From assembly GCF_022693705.1 (NCBI RefSeq), contig NZ_CP094288.1, positions 62,001-126,000 of the forward strand: a stretch of 64,000 nucleotides of DNA, given 5' to 3'. The stretch comes from Infirmifilum sp. NZ. Lineage in GTDB: Archaea; Thermoproteota; Thermoprotei; Thermofilales; Thermofilaceae. This document shows, piece after piece, positions 43,078 to 51,198 of this stretch (its first letter is position 1; each line of letters begins with the position of its first letter). Under the pieces are notes generated by a model that saw only the letters and a program-made list of their open reading frames with translations, did not search any database and had not been told where the DNA came from. A program made the translations under genes and the position numbers.

Positions 43078-43106
43078 CTTGCTAGCTTATTTCGCGTGGT
43101 TGTAAA

Positions 43107-43670
43107 ATGTACTACGTGGATACCAACGTGCTTCTTTCCTACGTATTTGAGTCAGATCCTTACCACAGACGCTCGAAAGAGATCCTGGAAAGCTTAACTA
43201 GTGAGGGAAAGAAGCTGTGCGCCTCCTCCCTTGTGCTTACCGAAGCATGCGACGTCCTTTGCAGGAAAATTTCCCGAGAGAAAGGTTGGAAGCTCGTGGC
43301 GTTGCCCTCTCAGGACATTAGCGGATATGCGAGTCCTGAAGATAAGTGCAGGTTTCTGTCAAGCTTGGTCATTTACTTCATTAAAAATCGTCTCAATGTC
43401 CAATTCTTAGACTCAGAGGAATTTTATAGCTTCGAACAAATTTTCGAGGATCTAAGTATACCGAGGCTGTTCAAGGAATCGATAGAACTCTCGTTTAAGC
43501 TTCCTATCAGGGTCAAGGATCTTTTGCACCTAGCATATGCGCTTATCCTATCGAAGAACTGCGGTGTAAGGTATTTCCTAACTCTCGACGCGGAGAATTT
43601 CAACGAGGAAGTGAGGAATGTGGCTCAAAAGCTCTTAGGAATAACGGTTATGGTTATCAAGGAGGAATGA
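43107..43670 (+). CDS. PIN-domain ribonuclease-like protein
   Basis: 187 residues of the PIN fold. MYYVDTNVLLSYV gives D5 and N7; SSLVLTEACDV gives E46; RVKDLLHLAYA gives D138; FLTLDAENF gives D161, with N164. These acidic residues bind the metal that cleaves RNA. Slightly larger than VapC toxins (about 130) because of an insertion around residues 55-115. No VapB-like antitoxin precedes it; instead there are two unknown genes, so it is not a standard toxin-antitoxin pair. Confidence 0.82.
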   Translation: MYYVDTNVLLSYVFESDPYHRRSKEILESLTSEGKKLCASSLVLTEACDVLCRKISREKGWKLVALPSQDISGYASPEDKCRFLSSLVIYFIKNRLNVQFLDSEEFYSFEQIFEDLSIPRLFKESIELSFKLPIRVKDLLHLAYALILSKNCGVRYFLTLDAENFNEEVRNVAQKLLGITVMVIKEE

Positions 43671-43755
43671 TAATGCCTGCGAGCCTGCCTCACGGTCCCC
43701 GCGACGATCCGTTGGGAGGGGGGCGTACACGTCTTCGCAATTAAAAGCTTTGAGC

Positions 43756-43783
43756 CGCGGAAGCCCTATATCCCGGTTCCGCG
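43756..43783. promoter_or_regulatory. 28-bp dyad CGCGGAA-TATA-TTCCGCG over the LEA14-like gene promoter
   Basis: Arms CGCGGAA (43756-43762) and TTCCGCG (43777-43783), perfect 7-base complements, flank CCTATATCC, about 20 bases before GTG 43804. 25 of 28 bases match the element at 23502-23529. Likely binding site of one shared regulator. Confidence 0.6.
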
Positions 43784-43803
43784 CCTCTGGGGTGGGGTGC
43801 GGC

Positions 43804-44316
43804 GTGCCTCGCTCGAAGGCGCTTAGGCTCGTCGCGGTTGCGCTGGCTCTCCTGCTCGCCGCCCTAGCCGGGCTATACGTCCTGGGGTTGTTCGCCTTGA
43901 CGGGCCTGAGGCTCGGGGGCGTGGAGGTGCTGAAGCCCTGCGAGGTGGAGGTCAGTGACGTCAGGGTCGTGTCGGTCGGGCTCAGGAGTGCCAAGCTAGA
44001 GGTGGTGCTCACCGTCAGGAACCCGAATCCCGTCGCCGCGAGGTCGACGTCGATCGCTTACGACGTCTACGTGGAGGGCGCGTACGCGGCTAGCGGCTCA
44101 GCGCCGGCGCTCGAGGTGCCGCCCGGGGACTACGCGAGCGTTTCGAGCCAAGTGGAGGTGGAGTACGCCAGGGCCGCCCAGGCCGCGCAGGCTATAATCG
44201 AGGCGAAGCTGAGGGGAGGCAGGGTGCACATGGAGGTAAGGGGCAACGCCGTCCTCGAGACGCCGCTAGGCCGCCTGAGCCTCCCGTTCTCCAAGGTGTT
44301 GCAGGCAGACCCCTAG
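43804..44316 (+). CDS. LEA14-like (WHy domain) membrane-anchored protein
   Basis: 170 residues from GTG 43804. N-terminal membrane helix (about 5-27), then a WHy/LEA_2 beta-sandwich: VGLRSAKLEVVLTVRNPNPV contains the family's 'NPN' turn, and YDVYVEGAYAASGSAPALEV and GNAVLETPLGRLSLPFS are the paired strands. LEA14-like proteins are linked to desiccation and stress and face outward in archaea. An upstream frame to 43750 would start inside the dyad promoter, so the GTG is chosen. Confidence 0.78.
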   Translation: MPRSKALRLVAVALALLLAALAGLYVLGLFALTGLRLGGVEVLKPCEVEVSDVRVVSVGLRSAKLEVVLTVRNPNPVAARSTSIAYDVYVEGAYAASGSAPALEVPPGDYASVSSQVEVEYARAAQAAQAIIEAKLRGGRVHMEVRGNAVLETPLGRLSLPFSKVLQADP

Positions 44317-44581
44317 CTAGCCATCCTCAGCTTGTCCGAGGAGAATTCTACCTCAGCTCTCTACGCGCAGGCTGAAAGCTCCGAGCGCCTCAGAAACATA
44401 GCGTGTAGGCGCCAGCGCCTCCTGCACATGCGGGGTACAGTGAGGGGTAAGGCCCCGAGACTGCGCCTCAAACGCACACGCGGGCTCAGCTACGGCCGCT
44501 CTCCGCACCCGTCGGTATCGGGATTGCTCATCACCGCATGCGTTAAACCTGCTCGAGGGGAAAAGTGTTTCGCTTGGTGTG

Positions 44582-45124
44582 CTAGGCGCTCTTCCTGGCG
44601 AGCCTGAACTTCCCGACGCCGTAGAAGCCCGCGCCCCAGTTGTGTAGCGGTATGTCGACCTCGCCGATGCGCCAGCCGGTCTTCTCGCTGAAGAGCCTCT
44701 CGTCTGCCCTGGCGGCGAGCACCTCGCCTACGAAGAACTTCACGTCCCTCGCCTCGACCTCGTCCACCACCCTGCACTCCAGGACGCCGACCGCGTCCCT
44801 GGCGACGGGGGCTGAGACCTTCTCGCCCTTCACCGCGCCTATCGCGGAGGCCTTGTCGAGCTCCCTCCCGCTCGTGGTCCCGGCGAGGTACAGCTTGTCG
44901 AGGAGGCTCATCGGGAGGACGTTCACCGTGAACTCCCTGTACCTCTCGATCAGCTCGAACGTGTAGCTCTCCACGCCCACGGCCACGCCGACCAGCGGGG
45001 GCTCCTCGGCTATGGGCGTCACCCAGCTCGCGGCCATGAAGTTCACCGCCTCCCCCCAGCGCCCGCTCCCGATCAGGTACGCGGGCCTCGGGTGCAGCAG
45101 GAGGTAGAACCTGCCGACGTCCAT
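44582..45124 (-). CDS. flavin reductase-like (FMN-binding split-barrel) protein
   Basis: 180 residues of the flavin_Reduct/flavoredoxin family. RPAYLIGSGRWGEAVNFMAA with ASWVTPIAEEPPLVGVAVG is the FMN-binding start; REFTVNVLPMSLL and ARDVKFFVGEVLAARAD follow the family layout. Would reduce or carry FMN, perhaps as an electron donor. Stand-alone gene; partner not evident. Confidence 0.85.
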   Translation of the reverse strand: MDVGRFYLLLHPRPAYLIGSGRWGEAVNFMAASWVTPIAEEPPLVGVAVGVESYTFELIERYREFTVNVLPMSLLDKLYLAGTTSGRELDKASAIGAVKGEKVSAPVARDAVGVLECRVVDEVEARDVKFFVGEVLAARADERLFSEKTGWRIGEVDIPLHNWGAGFYGVGKFRLARKSA

Positions 45125-45327
45125 AAGCCCTAACCCGAGGATGTGGTAAATAAACCCCTCTCCGGTGAATACCCGTGAGGCTTCGACAGCGCCGGCTCTC
45201 TTGGGAGCGTGTGTCCTTGAGGAGGGGTTCCTGACTTTTCAGGGCCTTAAGCCTATTCTGTTCTCTTCACCTGCTGGCTTCATGCTTTTTCCAATGGCCT
45301 TGGAGGCTTGGTGTCTGTGAGCGTAGA

Positions 45328-45340
45328 GTATTTTTATATC
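45328..45340 (+). promoter_or_regulatory. TATA box of the gene at 45362
   Basis: GTATTTTTATATC lies 22-34 bases before ATG 45362, which implies a leaderless transcript and fixes the start. Confidence 0.55.
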
Positions 45341-45361
45341 GTTTGCGAAGTTTAGAGTGTT

Positions 45362-45820
45362 ATGCCGATCAAGATAACGCCCAAGGAACCCGTCTCAGGT
45401 AAAGAGAGGAAGAGGCGCTACCTTGCAGTAAAGGACATCATGGTTATGCGGTACAAGCTAGCCCTCAAGAGTGCCGGCACGCTCAGCGATGAAGAGATCG
45501 AAAGGGCTGTGAAGAGGTACGAGGAGGGCTTAAGCAGGGTTGATGAGTCTAAGCTCGAAGCATTCGATCAGCAGGCGGAGCTTGACAAGAGGCTCGGCGA
45601 GCTGCTCACCAGGAACAACATCATCGGTGTTAATCGTGTAGCCTACCGCTCGTTCGCCCTCAAGCTTCTCGCTCACACTCGAAAAGGCGGCTCGCTCTCG
45701 AGGCAATTCGTCGAAAAGCTTATCGAAGAGTACGCGACGGTGGAGCGCCTGAAACGCGAAGTATTAGAGGAGATCGCGCGTGAGCTGTTTGGAGTCTCGC
45801 TTTCCGATCCCCGTGACTAG
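45362..45820 (+). CDS. unknown helical protein
   Basis: 152 residues, charged and predominantly helical (TLSDEEIERAVKRYEEGLSR, then RQFVEKLIEEYATVERLKRE). No signal peptide, membrane helix or known motif. A TATA box 22-34 bases upstream of the ATG supports the start and expression. Possibly a nucleic-acid or protein-binding factor; no family recognised. Confidence 0.65.
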   Translation: MPIKITPKEPVSGKERKRRYLAVKDIMVMRYKLALKSAGTLSDEEIERAVKRYEEGLSRVDESKLEAFDQQAELDKRLGELLTRNNIIGVNRVAYRSFALKLLAHTRKGGSLSRQFVEKLIEEYATVERLKREVLEEIARELFGVSLSDPRD

Positions 45821-45908
45821 TCGCTCAGCACCCTTCATTCATCGATTGGTCTCTCCACTGCGGCGAAAGGTTCTCAACGAGTCAGGTATTCAGCTAGGGT
45901 AAAATAAT

Positions 45909-45995
45909 TATGGGAGCACGGTGGATAATAACTAGTGAGTATAGCCTCACGAGGTACTCGAGCTCCTCCTCCCTGTCCACGAACCTGCCGCGCAT
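45909..45995 (-). pseudogene. N-terminal shred of an archaeal AAA ATPase
   Basis: From ATG 45995 the minus strand reads MRGRFVDREEELEYLVRLYS, which is the standard opening of the archaeal ATPase family (PF01637, 'FVDREEEL'). The frame then runs out within about 30 codons into unrelated sequence; no Walker A follows. A truncated gene that has kept its promoter region. Confidence 0.6.
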
Positions 45996-45996
45996 G

Positions 45997-46044
45997 TTAG
46001 TATCCTTATACTAATTATCGTTATCTTAATGATCGTGATACTAA
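45997..46044. promoter_or_regulatory. TTAGTAT-CCTT-ATACTAA dyad plus third half-site
   Basis: Perfect inverted repeat TTAGTAT (45997-46003), spacer CCTT, ATACTAA (46008-46014), directly before the start of the ATPase shred; another ATACTAA lies at 46038-46044. Looks like an operator that has outlived its gene, or one serving the region. Confidence 0.45.
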
Positions 46045-46055
46045 AAAATTGGGCT

Positions 46056-46634
46056 CTATTTTTCAGGCTTGATTGCTATGAGGAGGCCGGGGTCGGTGTC
46101 GACGGTTGTGGCTGCCCAGCCTGCTTCCCTGGCGAGCTGGAGTACTCTCCTGGCTGGGGGCGTGTGGGCGTTGTGGTAGAGTGCTATGCCGCCTGGCCTG
46201 AGCTTTGGGCTGGCCAGCTCCCAAGTGCGGGTGTAGAGGTGCTTGTCGACGTCGACGAAGAGGATGTCGACGGGCTCCTGCAGCCCCTCAAGGAACGAAA
46301 CGGCGTCGCCGCAGACGGCCTTTAGCTGCAGGGGCGCGTTCAGGGTGGCGAGGGCTTGGCTGAGCCTGGCGCACCGGGATGGGTTTGACTCGACCGCGTA
46401 TACCCTCCCGTCCCTTACGGCGGCGTCGGCGAGTGCTTTGGCGATCCAGAGGGTGGAGTAGCCTACGCCTGCCCCGGCGTCGACTGCGAGGACGCTGCTT
46501 CTGCGGGTGGAGTACGTGTATGCTAGCGCGTAGAGAACTAGGCCGTCGCAGCGGGTGATCCTGGGGATGCCGAGGGAGTCGGAGAGGGCCTCGAGCCGCT
46601 CCAGCGCCTCGTCGAGACTATAGCCCACGCTCAT
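46056..46634 (-). CDS. SAM-dependent O-methyltransferase-like protein
   Basis: 192 residues of the class I methyltransferase fold. Motif I LAVDAGAGVGYSTLWIAKAL, motif II VYAVESNPSRCARL, and the acidic DILFVDVDKHLYTRTWELA with a following RPGGIALYHNAHTPP resemble catechol/caffeoyl-CoA O-methyltransferase-type (COG4122) proteins. The metal-binding Asp pair of that family seems partly kept (FVDVDK). Substrate unknown. ATG at 46634. Confidence 0.8.
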   Translation of the reverse strand: MSVGYSLDEALERLEALSDSLGIPRITRCDGLVLYALAYTYSTRRSSVLAVDAGAGVGYSTLWIAKALADAAVRDGRVYAVESNPSRCARLSQALATLNAPLQLKAVCGDAVSFLEGLQEPVDILFVDVDKHLYTRTWELASPKLRPGGIALYHNAHTPPARRVLQLAREAGWAATTVDTDPGLLIAIKPEK

Positions 46635-46701
46635 TTAACCCGTGTGGCTGTAAAAAACTGATGCCTGAGCGTTGCAGTGAGCATTCCGGGGCTAAGCATT
46701 T

Positions 46702-47181
46702 ATGGAGGCTCAGCGCGAGATCTGTGGGCGTTCCCCTGTGGACGGCAGGGTGGTTGTCTTACCGGCCGACTTCCACCTGCTGGAGGGCGAGCAGCCGCTC
46801 TGGTACGGGAGGAGGAGCTGAAAGGCGAACTGGCCTCTCCTACTTCTCTTCCTGCTCACCTTCTGGATCTTGGGCCTCGGGTTCCTGTTCCTCCTCTGGG
46901 CTTACCTGCGGGTCCGCTCCACCGAGTACCTGCTCACCAACCTCCGCGTCTACGCCAAGTACGGCTTGATCGGCAGGAGGGTGGTCGAGGTGCGGCTCGA
47001 CAGCATCACGGGCTCGATCGTGTCTCAGGGGCTATTCGGGAGGGTGCTGAACTACGGCACCGTTATACTCAGCGCCCCCGGACACTACGCCGGTAGCGTG
47101 GTGCTCGCGGACGTTGCTGACCCGTTGAGGGTTAGAGCGCTCATCGAGGACGCTAGGCTCAGGCACAGGCCCCCCGCGTAA
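46702..47181 (+). pseudogene. bacterial-PH-domain membrane protein with in-frame TGA
   Basis: One frame from ATG 46702 to 47181 encodes a YdbS/YdbT-like (bPH_2) protein of 159 residues if the TGA at 46819-46821 is read through. Before it: LLEGEQPLWYGRRS; after it: KANWPLLLLFLLTFWILGLG, then RSTEYLLTNLRVYAKYGLIG and the PH-like end. In this family the residue after 'GRxS' is commonly Trp (TGG), so a TGG to TGA change is the likely lesion. Downstream reinitiation at ATG 46870 would give a 103-residue fragment. Could be a pseudogene, a sequencing error or a recoding event. Confidence 0.65.
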
Positions 47182-47325
47182 CGCACCTGTAAGGCTTGCC
47201 GCGAGCTTCGCCTGCGGGTGGTTACTTTTTCAAAGTTTACACGCCTTCCTGGGGATGTCTGTGTAAACTCTTCGGCGGGCTGGGCGTAAGCGATTTAACA
47301 GCTTTTGAGGTTGCGTGGAAGCGAT

Positions 47326-48420
47326 ATGAGCGAGGCGGAGTACGAGAGGCTTTTTCAGCTCTTCAAGGAGCTGGTCGACGCGCTGGGCGTTTCGGGCTTC
47401 GAGGACGAGGTTAGGGGGCTCGTAGCCGAGAAGTTCAAGCCGCACGCCGACGCCGTCAAGGTGGACTCGCTGGGGAACGTTGTCGCCTCGATTAAGGGGG
47501 AGGATGAGAACTGCAAGGTGATGCTCGCCGCCCACATGGACGAGATAGGGCTCATGGTGTCTCACATCGAGAGCAACGGTTTCCTGAGGTTTACGGCTGT
47601 CGGCGGGGTGAACCCGGCTACGCTGATCGGGAACAGGGTCTGGGTCAAGGCGCGGAGCGGCAAAATTAAGGGGGTTGTCGGGGTGAAGCCCTGGCACCTG
47701 ATGTCGCCTGAGGAAGCCAAGAAGGTGCCGGAGTTGAAGGAGCTGTTCATCGACATAGGCGCCTCCTCGCGGGAAGAGGCCGAGAAGATGGGGGTAAGGG
47801 TTGGGGACGTTGCCGTCGTGGACAGGTCGGCCGAGAGGCTTAATGGGAGGCTCGTCGCGAGCAGGGCTGCGGACGACAGGATCGGCGTGGCGGTGCTCAT
47901 CGACGCGCTGAGCAGGGTTTACGGGTCGAAGCTGCCTTGCAGCGTCTACGCGGTCGCTACGGTGCAGGAGGAGGTTGGGTGCAGGGGTGCTCAGGTCGCG
48001 GCATTCGCGATCAAACCGACGATGGCTATAGCTGTGGATATCACCACCGCGAACGACGTAGCAGGCGTTAGTGAGCAGGACTACGTGGTGCGGGTGGGGA
48101 GGGGGCCGGCGATCAAGGTTATGGACGCGACGCGCACGTCCTTCCTCGGGCTCATAGCTCACCCTAAGGTCAGGGAGTTCCTGGTCAGGGTAGCCGAGGA
48201 GGAGGGAATCCCGTACCAGCTTGAGGTGCTTGTGGGCGGCACGACCGACGCTAGCACAATACACTTGACGCGCGAGGGCGTGCCGTCGGGCGTGGTTTCA
48301 ATCCCCACGAGGTACGCGCACTCACCCTCGGAGGTTTTCTCGCTCGAGGACGCTGTGAACGCTTCGCGGCTAATCGCTTCCGCGCTCGGGAGGTTCAGGC
48401 CTGAACTGCTCCTTTTCTAG
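47326..48420 (+). CDS. M42-family metallo-aminopeptidase
   Basis: 364 residues from ATG 47326. TET-type aminopeptidase with a two-metal centre: LAAHMDEIGLMV (His, Asp), ASRAADDRIGVAVLI (Asp), VATVQEEVGCRGA (Glu pair), AVDITTAND (Asp) and RYAHSPSEVF (His) are all present in order. Such enzymes form large tetrahedral complexes that trim peptides after proteasome action. TATA-like GATTTAACAG about 28 bases before the ATG supports this start in place of TTG 47305. Its 3' end overlaps the convergent gene at 48370 by 51 bases. Confidence 0.92.
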   Translation: MSEAEYERLFQLFKELVDALGVSGFEDEVRGLVAEKFKPHADAVKVDSLGNVVASIKGEDENCKVMLAAHMDEIGLMVSHIESNGFLRFTAVGGVNPATLIGNRVWVKARSGKIKGVVGVKPWHLMSPEEAKKVPELKELFIDIGASSREEAEKMGVRVGDVAVVDRSAERLNGRLVASRAADDRIGVAVLIDALSRVYGSKLPCSVYAVATVQEEVGCRGAQVAAFAIKPTMAIAVDITTANDVAGVSEQDYVVRVGRGPAIKVMDATRTSFLGLIAHPKVREFLVRVAEEEGIPYQLEVLVGGTTDASTIHLTREGVPSGVVSIPTRYAHSPSEVFSLEDAVNASRLIASALGRFRPELLLF

Positions 48421-49071
48421 GCAGGGCTTGAGGAGAACTCGCTCGACAAAGCCCCTGTAGCCCTTATCGGTGTTGGCTAGGGCCGTGTAAAGGCGATCTT
48501 CCGAGGAGGACGCGAGGTCCACCACTGCTACCTTACCGCCCCTCAAAGCGTACTTGTACAGGTGGCAGAACGCTCTCTCGACGTGTAGCTGCGCGCGAGC
48601 GAGGCGGGAGGGGTCGTCAGCGTGCAGGAGCTCCCTTGCGAGGGAGTAGGCGAGGAGTGCGAGGCTGAACTTCGGGTCAGCGGTAGCGGGGTCTTGGGTG
48701 AGCGGGTCCCTGGGAGCGGGGAGCAGGAAGAAGCGGAGTATTCTGCTGCGCGCCGACTTCTCCGCGTACTCGGCGTACATCCCCGCTTTTTCCCTGAGCG
48801 CTTCGAGGGACGCGCTGTAGGATTCTGCCAGCGCGCTTACGACTTCCTCAGCGTCCTGCAGGGGGTCGACAGGGGTTCCTGCGCCCAGGGACGCCCTGCA
48901 CTTCTCAGGAGGGTCGGGCGTCACGCTCCTCCTAACGCTGAGCAAGCGCAGAGGCTTGTACGATAGCACCCTAAGGAGCGTTGTATCAATTGCAACAGGG
49001 ATCTCTGCTACCCCTAGCTTTACAACCCCCTTAAGGTAAAAGTGCGGGAAGACTCTTTCGCATGAAAACAT
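48370..49071 (-). CDS. unknown helical protein
   Basis: 233 residues from ATG 49071. Not recognised. N-terminal 40 residues are hydrophobic/beta-like (KGVVKLGVAEIPVAIDTTLL); the middle and C-terminus are helical (DAEEVVSALAESYSASLEAL; YSLARELLHADDPSRLARAQ), resembling a helical-bundle protein. A TATA box TTTATATAAGC lies about 20-30 bases upstream on minus and is shared with the divergent oligopeptide transporter. A longer frame to 49218 would cross that promoter and is rejected. Tail-to-tail overlap of 51 bases with the M42 gene. Confidence 0.6.
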   Translation of the reverse strand: MFSCERVFPHFYLKGVVKLGVAEIPVAIDTTLLRVLSYKPLRLLSVRRSVTPDPPEKCRASLGAGTPVDPLQDAEEVVSALAESYSASLEALREKAGMYAEYAEKSARSRILRFFLLPAPRDPLTQDPATADPKFSLALLAYSLARELLHADDPSRLARAQLHVERAFCHLYKYALRGGKVAVVDLASSSEDRLYTALANTDKGYRGFVERVLLKPCLEKEQFRPEPPERGSD

Positions 49072-49085
49072 GACGATTTTTCGGT

Positions 49086-49105
49086 GAGAAAGCTTATATA
49101 AATAC
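49086..49105. promoter_or_regulatory. divergent TATA box, 49071 gene and oligopeptide operon
   Basis: GTGAGAAAGCTTATATAAATAC: the palindromic core TATATA reads as TATA on both strands, about 35 bases before GTG 49133 on plus and about 25 bases before ATG 49071 on minus. Confidence 0.55.
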
Positions 49106-49132
49106 ACCCTGTTTGCTGGCCCCAAAGAACCG

Positions 49133-51163
49133 GTGAAAGGGGTGGATAAGGGCAAGCGCAGGGGTATTTCAAAAGCGATAGCGGCCATCCTTGTCGCCGT
49201 TTTAGCTCTCGCTGGCATAGTGCTCTACTTTGCCTTCCAGAAGCCCCAGGCCCCCGCCGTCGCCCCAAGCGCCCCGACCGGGGCGGCTGGCCAGGGCCAA
49301 GCCGTCACCGCGCCTCCTTCCTCGAAGAAGTACCTCGTCGTGGCATTCTACGGCGCGCAGAGGCTCAACGAGAGCGAGCTCGTCCCATACTCCTCAATAT
49401 CACCTAGCTGGTACAGCAACTTGACGCTCGACGCCCTGATACTGGCTGGGCGGCAGGAGGCGAACAGCACGCTCAGGCAGGTCATATACAACACTATCCA
49501 GAAGGTCACGAACTACGAGCTTCCGCTAATATGGACTGTGCAGGGAATCGCCCCCCGAGCTTACTGGGAGTGGATAAGCGGCATATACTTCCACCCCACA
49601 CTGGAGTTCAGGTTTAACCACCTCAGCAAGGACCCTGGAGCCCCCAACCCTGACGTCATCAACTACGGCGGCACCGACGAGCCGCACAGCCTCGACCCCG
49701 CGGTGAGCTACTGGGGCTTCGACTGGTGGATTATGCACCAGATTTACGACAAGCTCGTGACGTACGAGGGCGAGAACTCAGAGTACGTTGTCCCGGCGTT
49801 GGGGGTTGCCTGGGCTTTCACCGAGGACGGCAACGAGTGGTTCTTCGTGATCAGGGGGAACGTCGTGTTCTACGATCCCTACGAGAATAAGACGTACCCC
49901 CTCGAGCCCCAGGACGTCGTGTACTCGTTCAAGAGAGTCGTCGCAATGCACCAGGACCCCTACTGGCTGATAGACACGTTCATTGACGTAGATAACTCCC
50001 AGGTCGTGAGCTTGGACGACTTCAGGGCAGAGCTCAGCAAGGGGCTCTACACGACTTTCAAGGGAGAGACGAGGAGGGTGAGCTCCTACGATGAGCTCCT
50101 CAGATTCTTCGGCTACAGCGGCCCCGTCGCCGGGGTAGTTAAGCTCAGGATGAAGATGCCTTACCCCGCGATCCTCAACGTCCTCGCAACTTCCCCTGCC
50201 TCGATAGTAAGCAGGCGCGTTGTCGAGGCTCACGGCGGCGTGACGCCCGGCGAGCAGAACCCCTGGGTTTACGAGCACCCCGTCGGGACCGGCCCCTACT
50301 ACCTCGTCAAGTGGGAGCACAGGCAGTACGTCGAGCTCGCCGCAAACCCATACTACTGGGGGAGTGATAAGCCGAAGGTGAAGAGGGTCAAGATCCACCT
50401 CATACCCGAGGATTCATCGAGGATAATGCTCTTCACGAAGGGTGACCTCGACATACTGGACATACCCCCCTCCCTCTTCTTCAAAGTGCAGGGCGTCACG
50501 CTGAACTACGGCGGGAGAACCTGGAGGGTTGTAAGCAGGGAGCAGCCCACGTTCTGGCTGTACTACATAGTCCCCAACGTGAACAAGGAGCCCTTCAACA
50601 AGCTCGAGGTGAGGCAGGCGCTCGCGTACGCGACTCCCTACGACCAGATAGCCTCGGTTGCCCTCGGCGGCCTGGCGTTCAAAGCCTACGGCGTAATACC
50701 CAAGGGGATGTTCGGCTTCCAGAACACCGACGTTATCAACTACACTTACAACCTTAACAAGGCTAGGGAGCTCCTGCAGAAGGCCGGCGTCGACCCGGCG
50801 AAGTACAGGTTCACGATAATAGTCCCCGAGGGCTACAAGGAGTTCCAGGACGAGGCGACGCTTCTGCAGGCCGCCTGGTCCCAGCTCGGCTTCCGGATAG
50901 ACATCCAGGTCCTCTCACGGCCAGTGTTCAACGACAGGATGATCAGTAAGGACGGCTTCGACATCAACCTCATCTCCTGGGGGCCGGACTACGTTGATCC
51001 GGACGACTACGCCGGCCCGCTCACGTACGGTGGACACACCTTTAGCAACATCCGCGTAACCCAGGTGTACAGCTTAGAGCAGGCACAGCAGCTCGTTGAC
51101 ATGGCAAGCGCGAAGGTCATAGAGTGCATGGACTGGGTTGTGATAGTTGGCCCTGGAAGGTAG
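49133..51163 (+). CDS. oligopeptide-type ABC substrate-binding protein, apparently circularly permuted
   Basis: 676 residues of the SBP_bac_5 (DppA/OppA) family. Residues 15-36 form a membrane anchor and 37-62 a Pro/Ala linker. The family's normal N-terminus (DVINYGGTDEPHSLDPAVSY, then IYDKLVTYEGEN) only begins at residue 174. Residues 95-165 (LILAGRQEANSTLRQVIYNT, then YELPLIWTVQ and WEWISGIYFHPTLEFRF) match what is normally the C-terminal end of the fold. The protein then stops soon after GPLTYGGHTF, where that end would follow. So the C-terminal segment has moved to the front: a circular permutation. Binds a peptide or sugar outside the cell and feeds DppBCDF. GTG 49142 is an alternative start. 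Confidence 0.82.
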   Translation: MKGVDKGKRRGISKAIAAILVAVLALAGIVLYFAFQKPQAPAVAPSAPTGAAGQGQAVTAPPSSKKYLVVAFYGAQRLNESELVPYSSISPSWYSNLTLDALILAGRQEANSTLRQVIYNTIQKVTNYELPLIWTVQGIAPRAYWEWISGIYFHPTLEFRFNHLSKDPGAPNPDVINYGGTDEPHSLDPAVSYWGFDWWIMHQIYDKLVTYEGENSEYVVPALGVAWAFTEDGNEWFFVIRGNVVFYDPYENKTYPLEPQDVVYSFKRVVAMHQDPYWLIDTFIDVDNSQVVSLDDFRAELSKGLYTTFKGETRRVSSYDELLRFFGYSGPVAGVVKLRMKMPYPAILNVLATSPASIVSRRVVEAHGGVTPGEQNPWVYEHPVGTGPYYLVKWEHRQYVELAANPYYWGSDKPKVKRVKIHLIPEDSSRIMLFTKGDLDILDIPPSLFFKVQGVTLNYGGRTWRVVSREQPTFWLYYIVPNVNKEPFNKLEVRQALAYATPYDQIASVALGGLAFKAYGVIPKGMFGFQNTDVINYTYNLNKARELLQKAGVDPAKYRFTIIVPEGYKEFQDEATLLQAAWSQLGFRIDIQVLSRPVFNDRMISKDGFDINLISWGPDYVDPDDYAGPLTYGGHTFSNIRVTQVYSLEQAQQLVDMASAKVIECMDWVVIVGPGR

Positions 51164-51198
51164 CTCGAGTAGGAGCCCTAAAAGGGGTGTTTTTCTCA

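Noticed and set aside
46819-46821. UGA recoding (selenocysteine or Trp) as explanation of the PH-gene stop
   Set aside because: No SECIS-like element was recognised, Sec is not expected at this position, and other genes here use TGA as a normal stop. Kept only as a point to check.
47230-48264. 344-codon open frame on minus
   Set aside because: It lies fully opposite the M42 aminopeptidase, whose metal-binding motifs are all intact; the antisense frame is His/Pro/Arg-rich with no motif.
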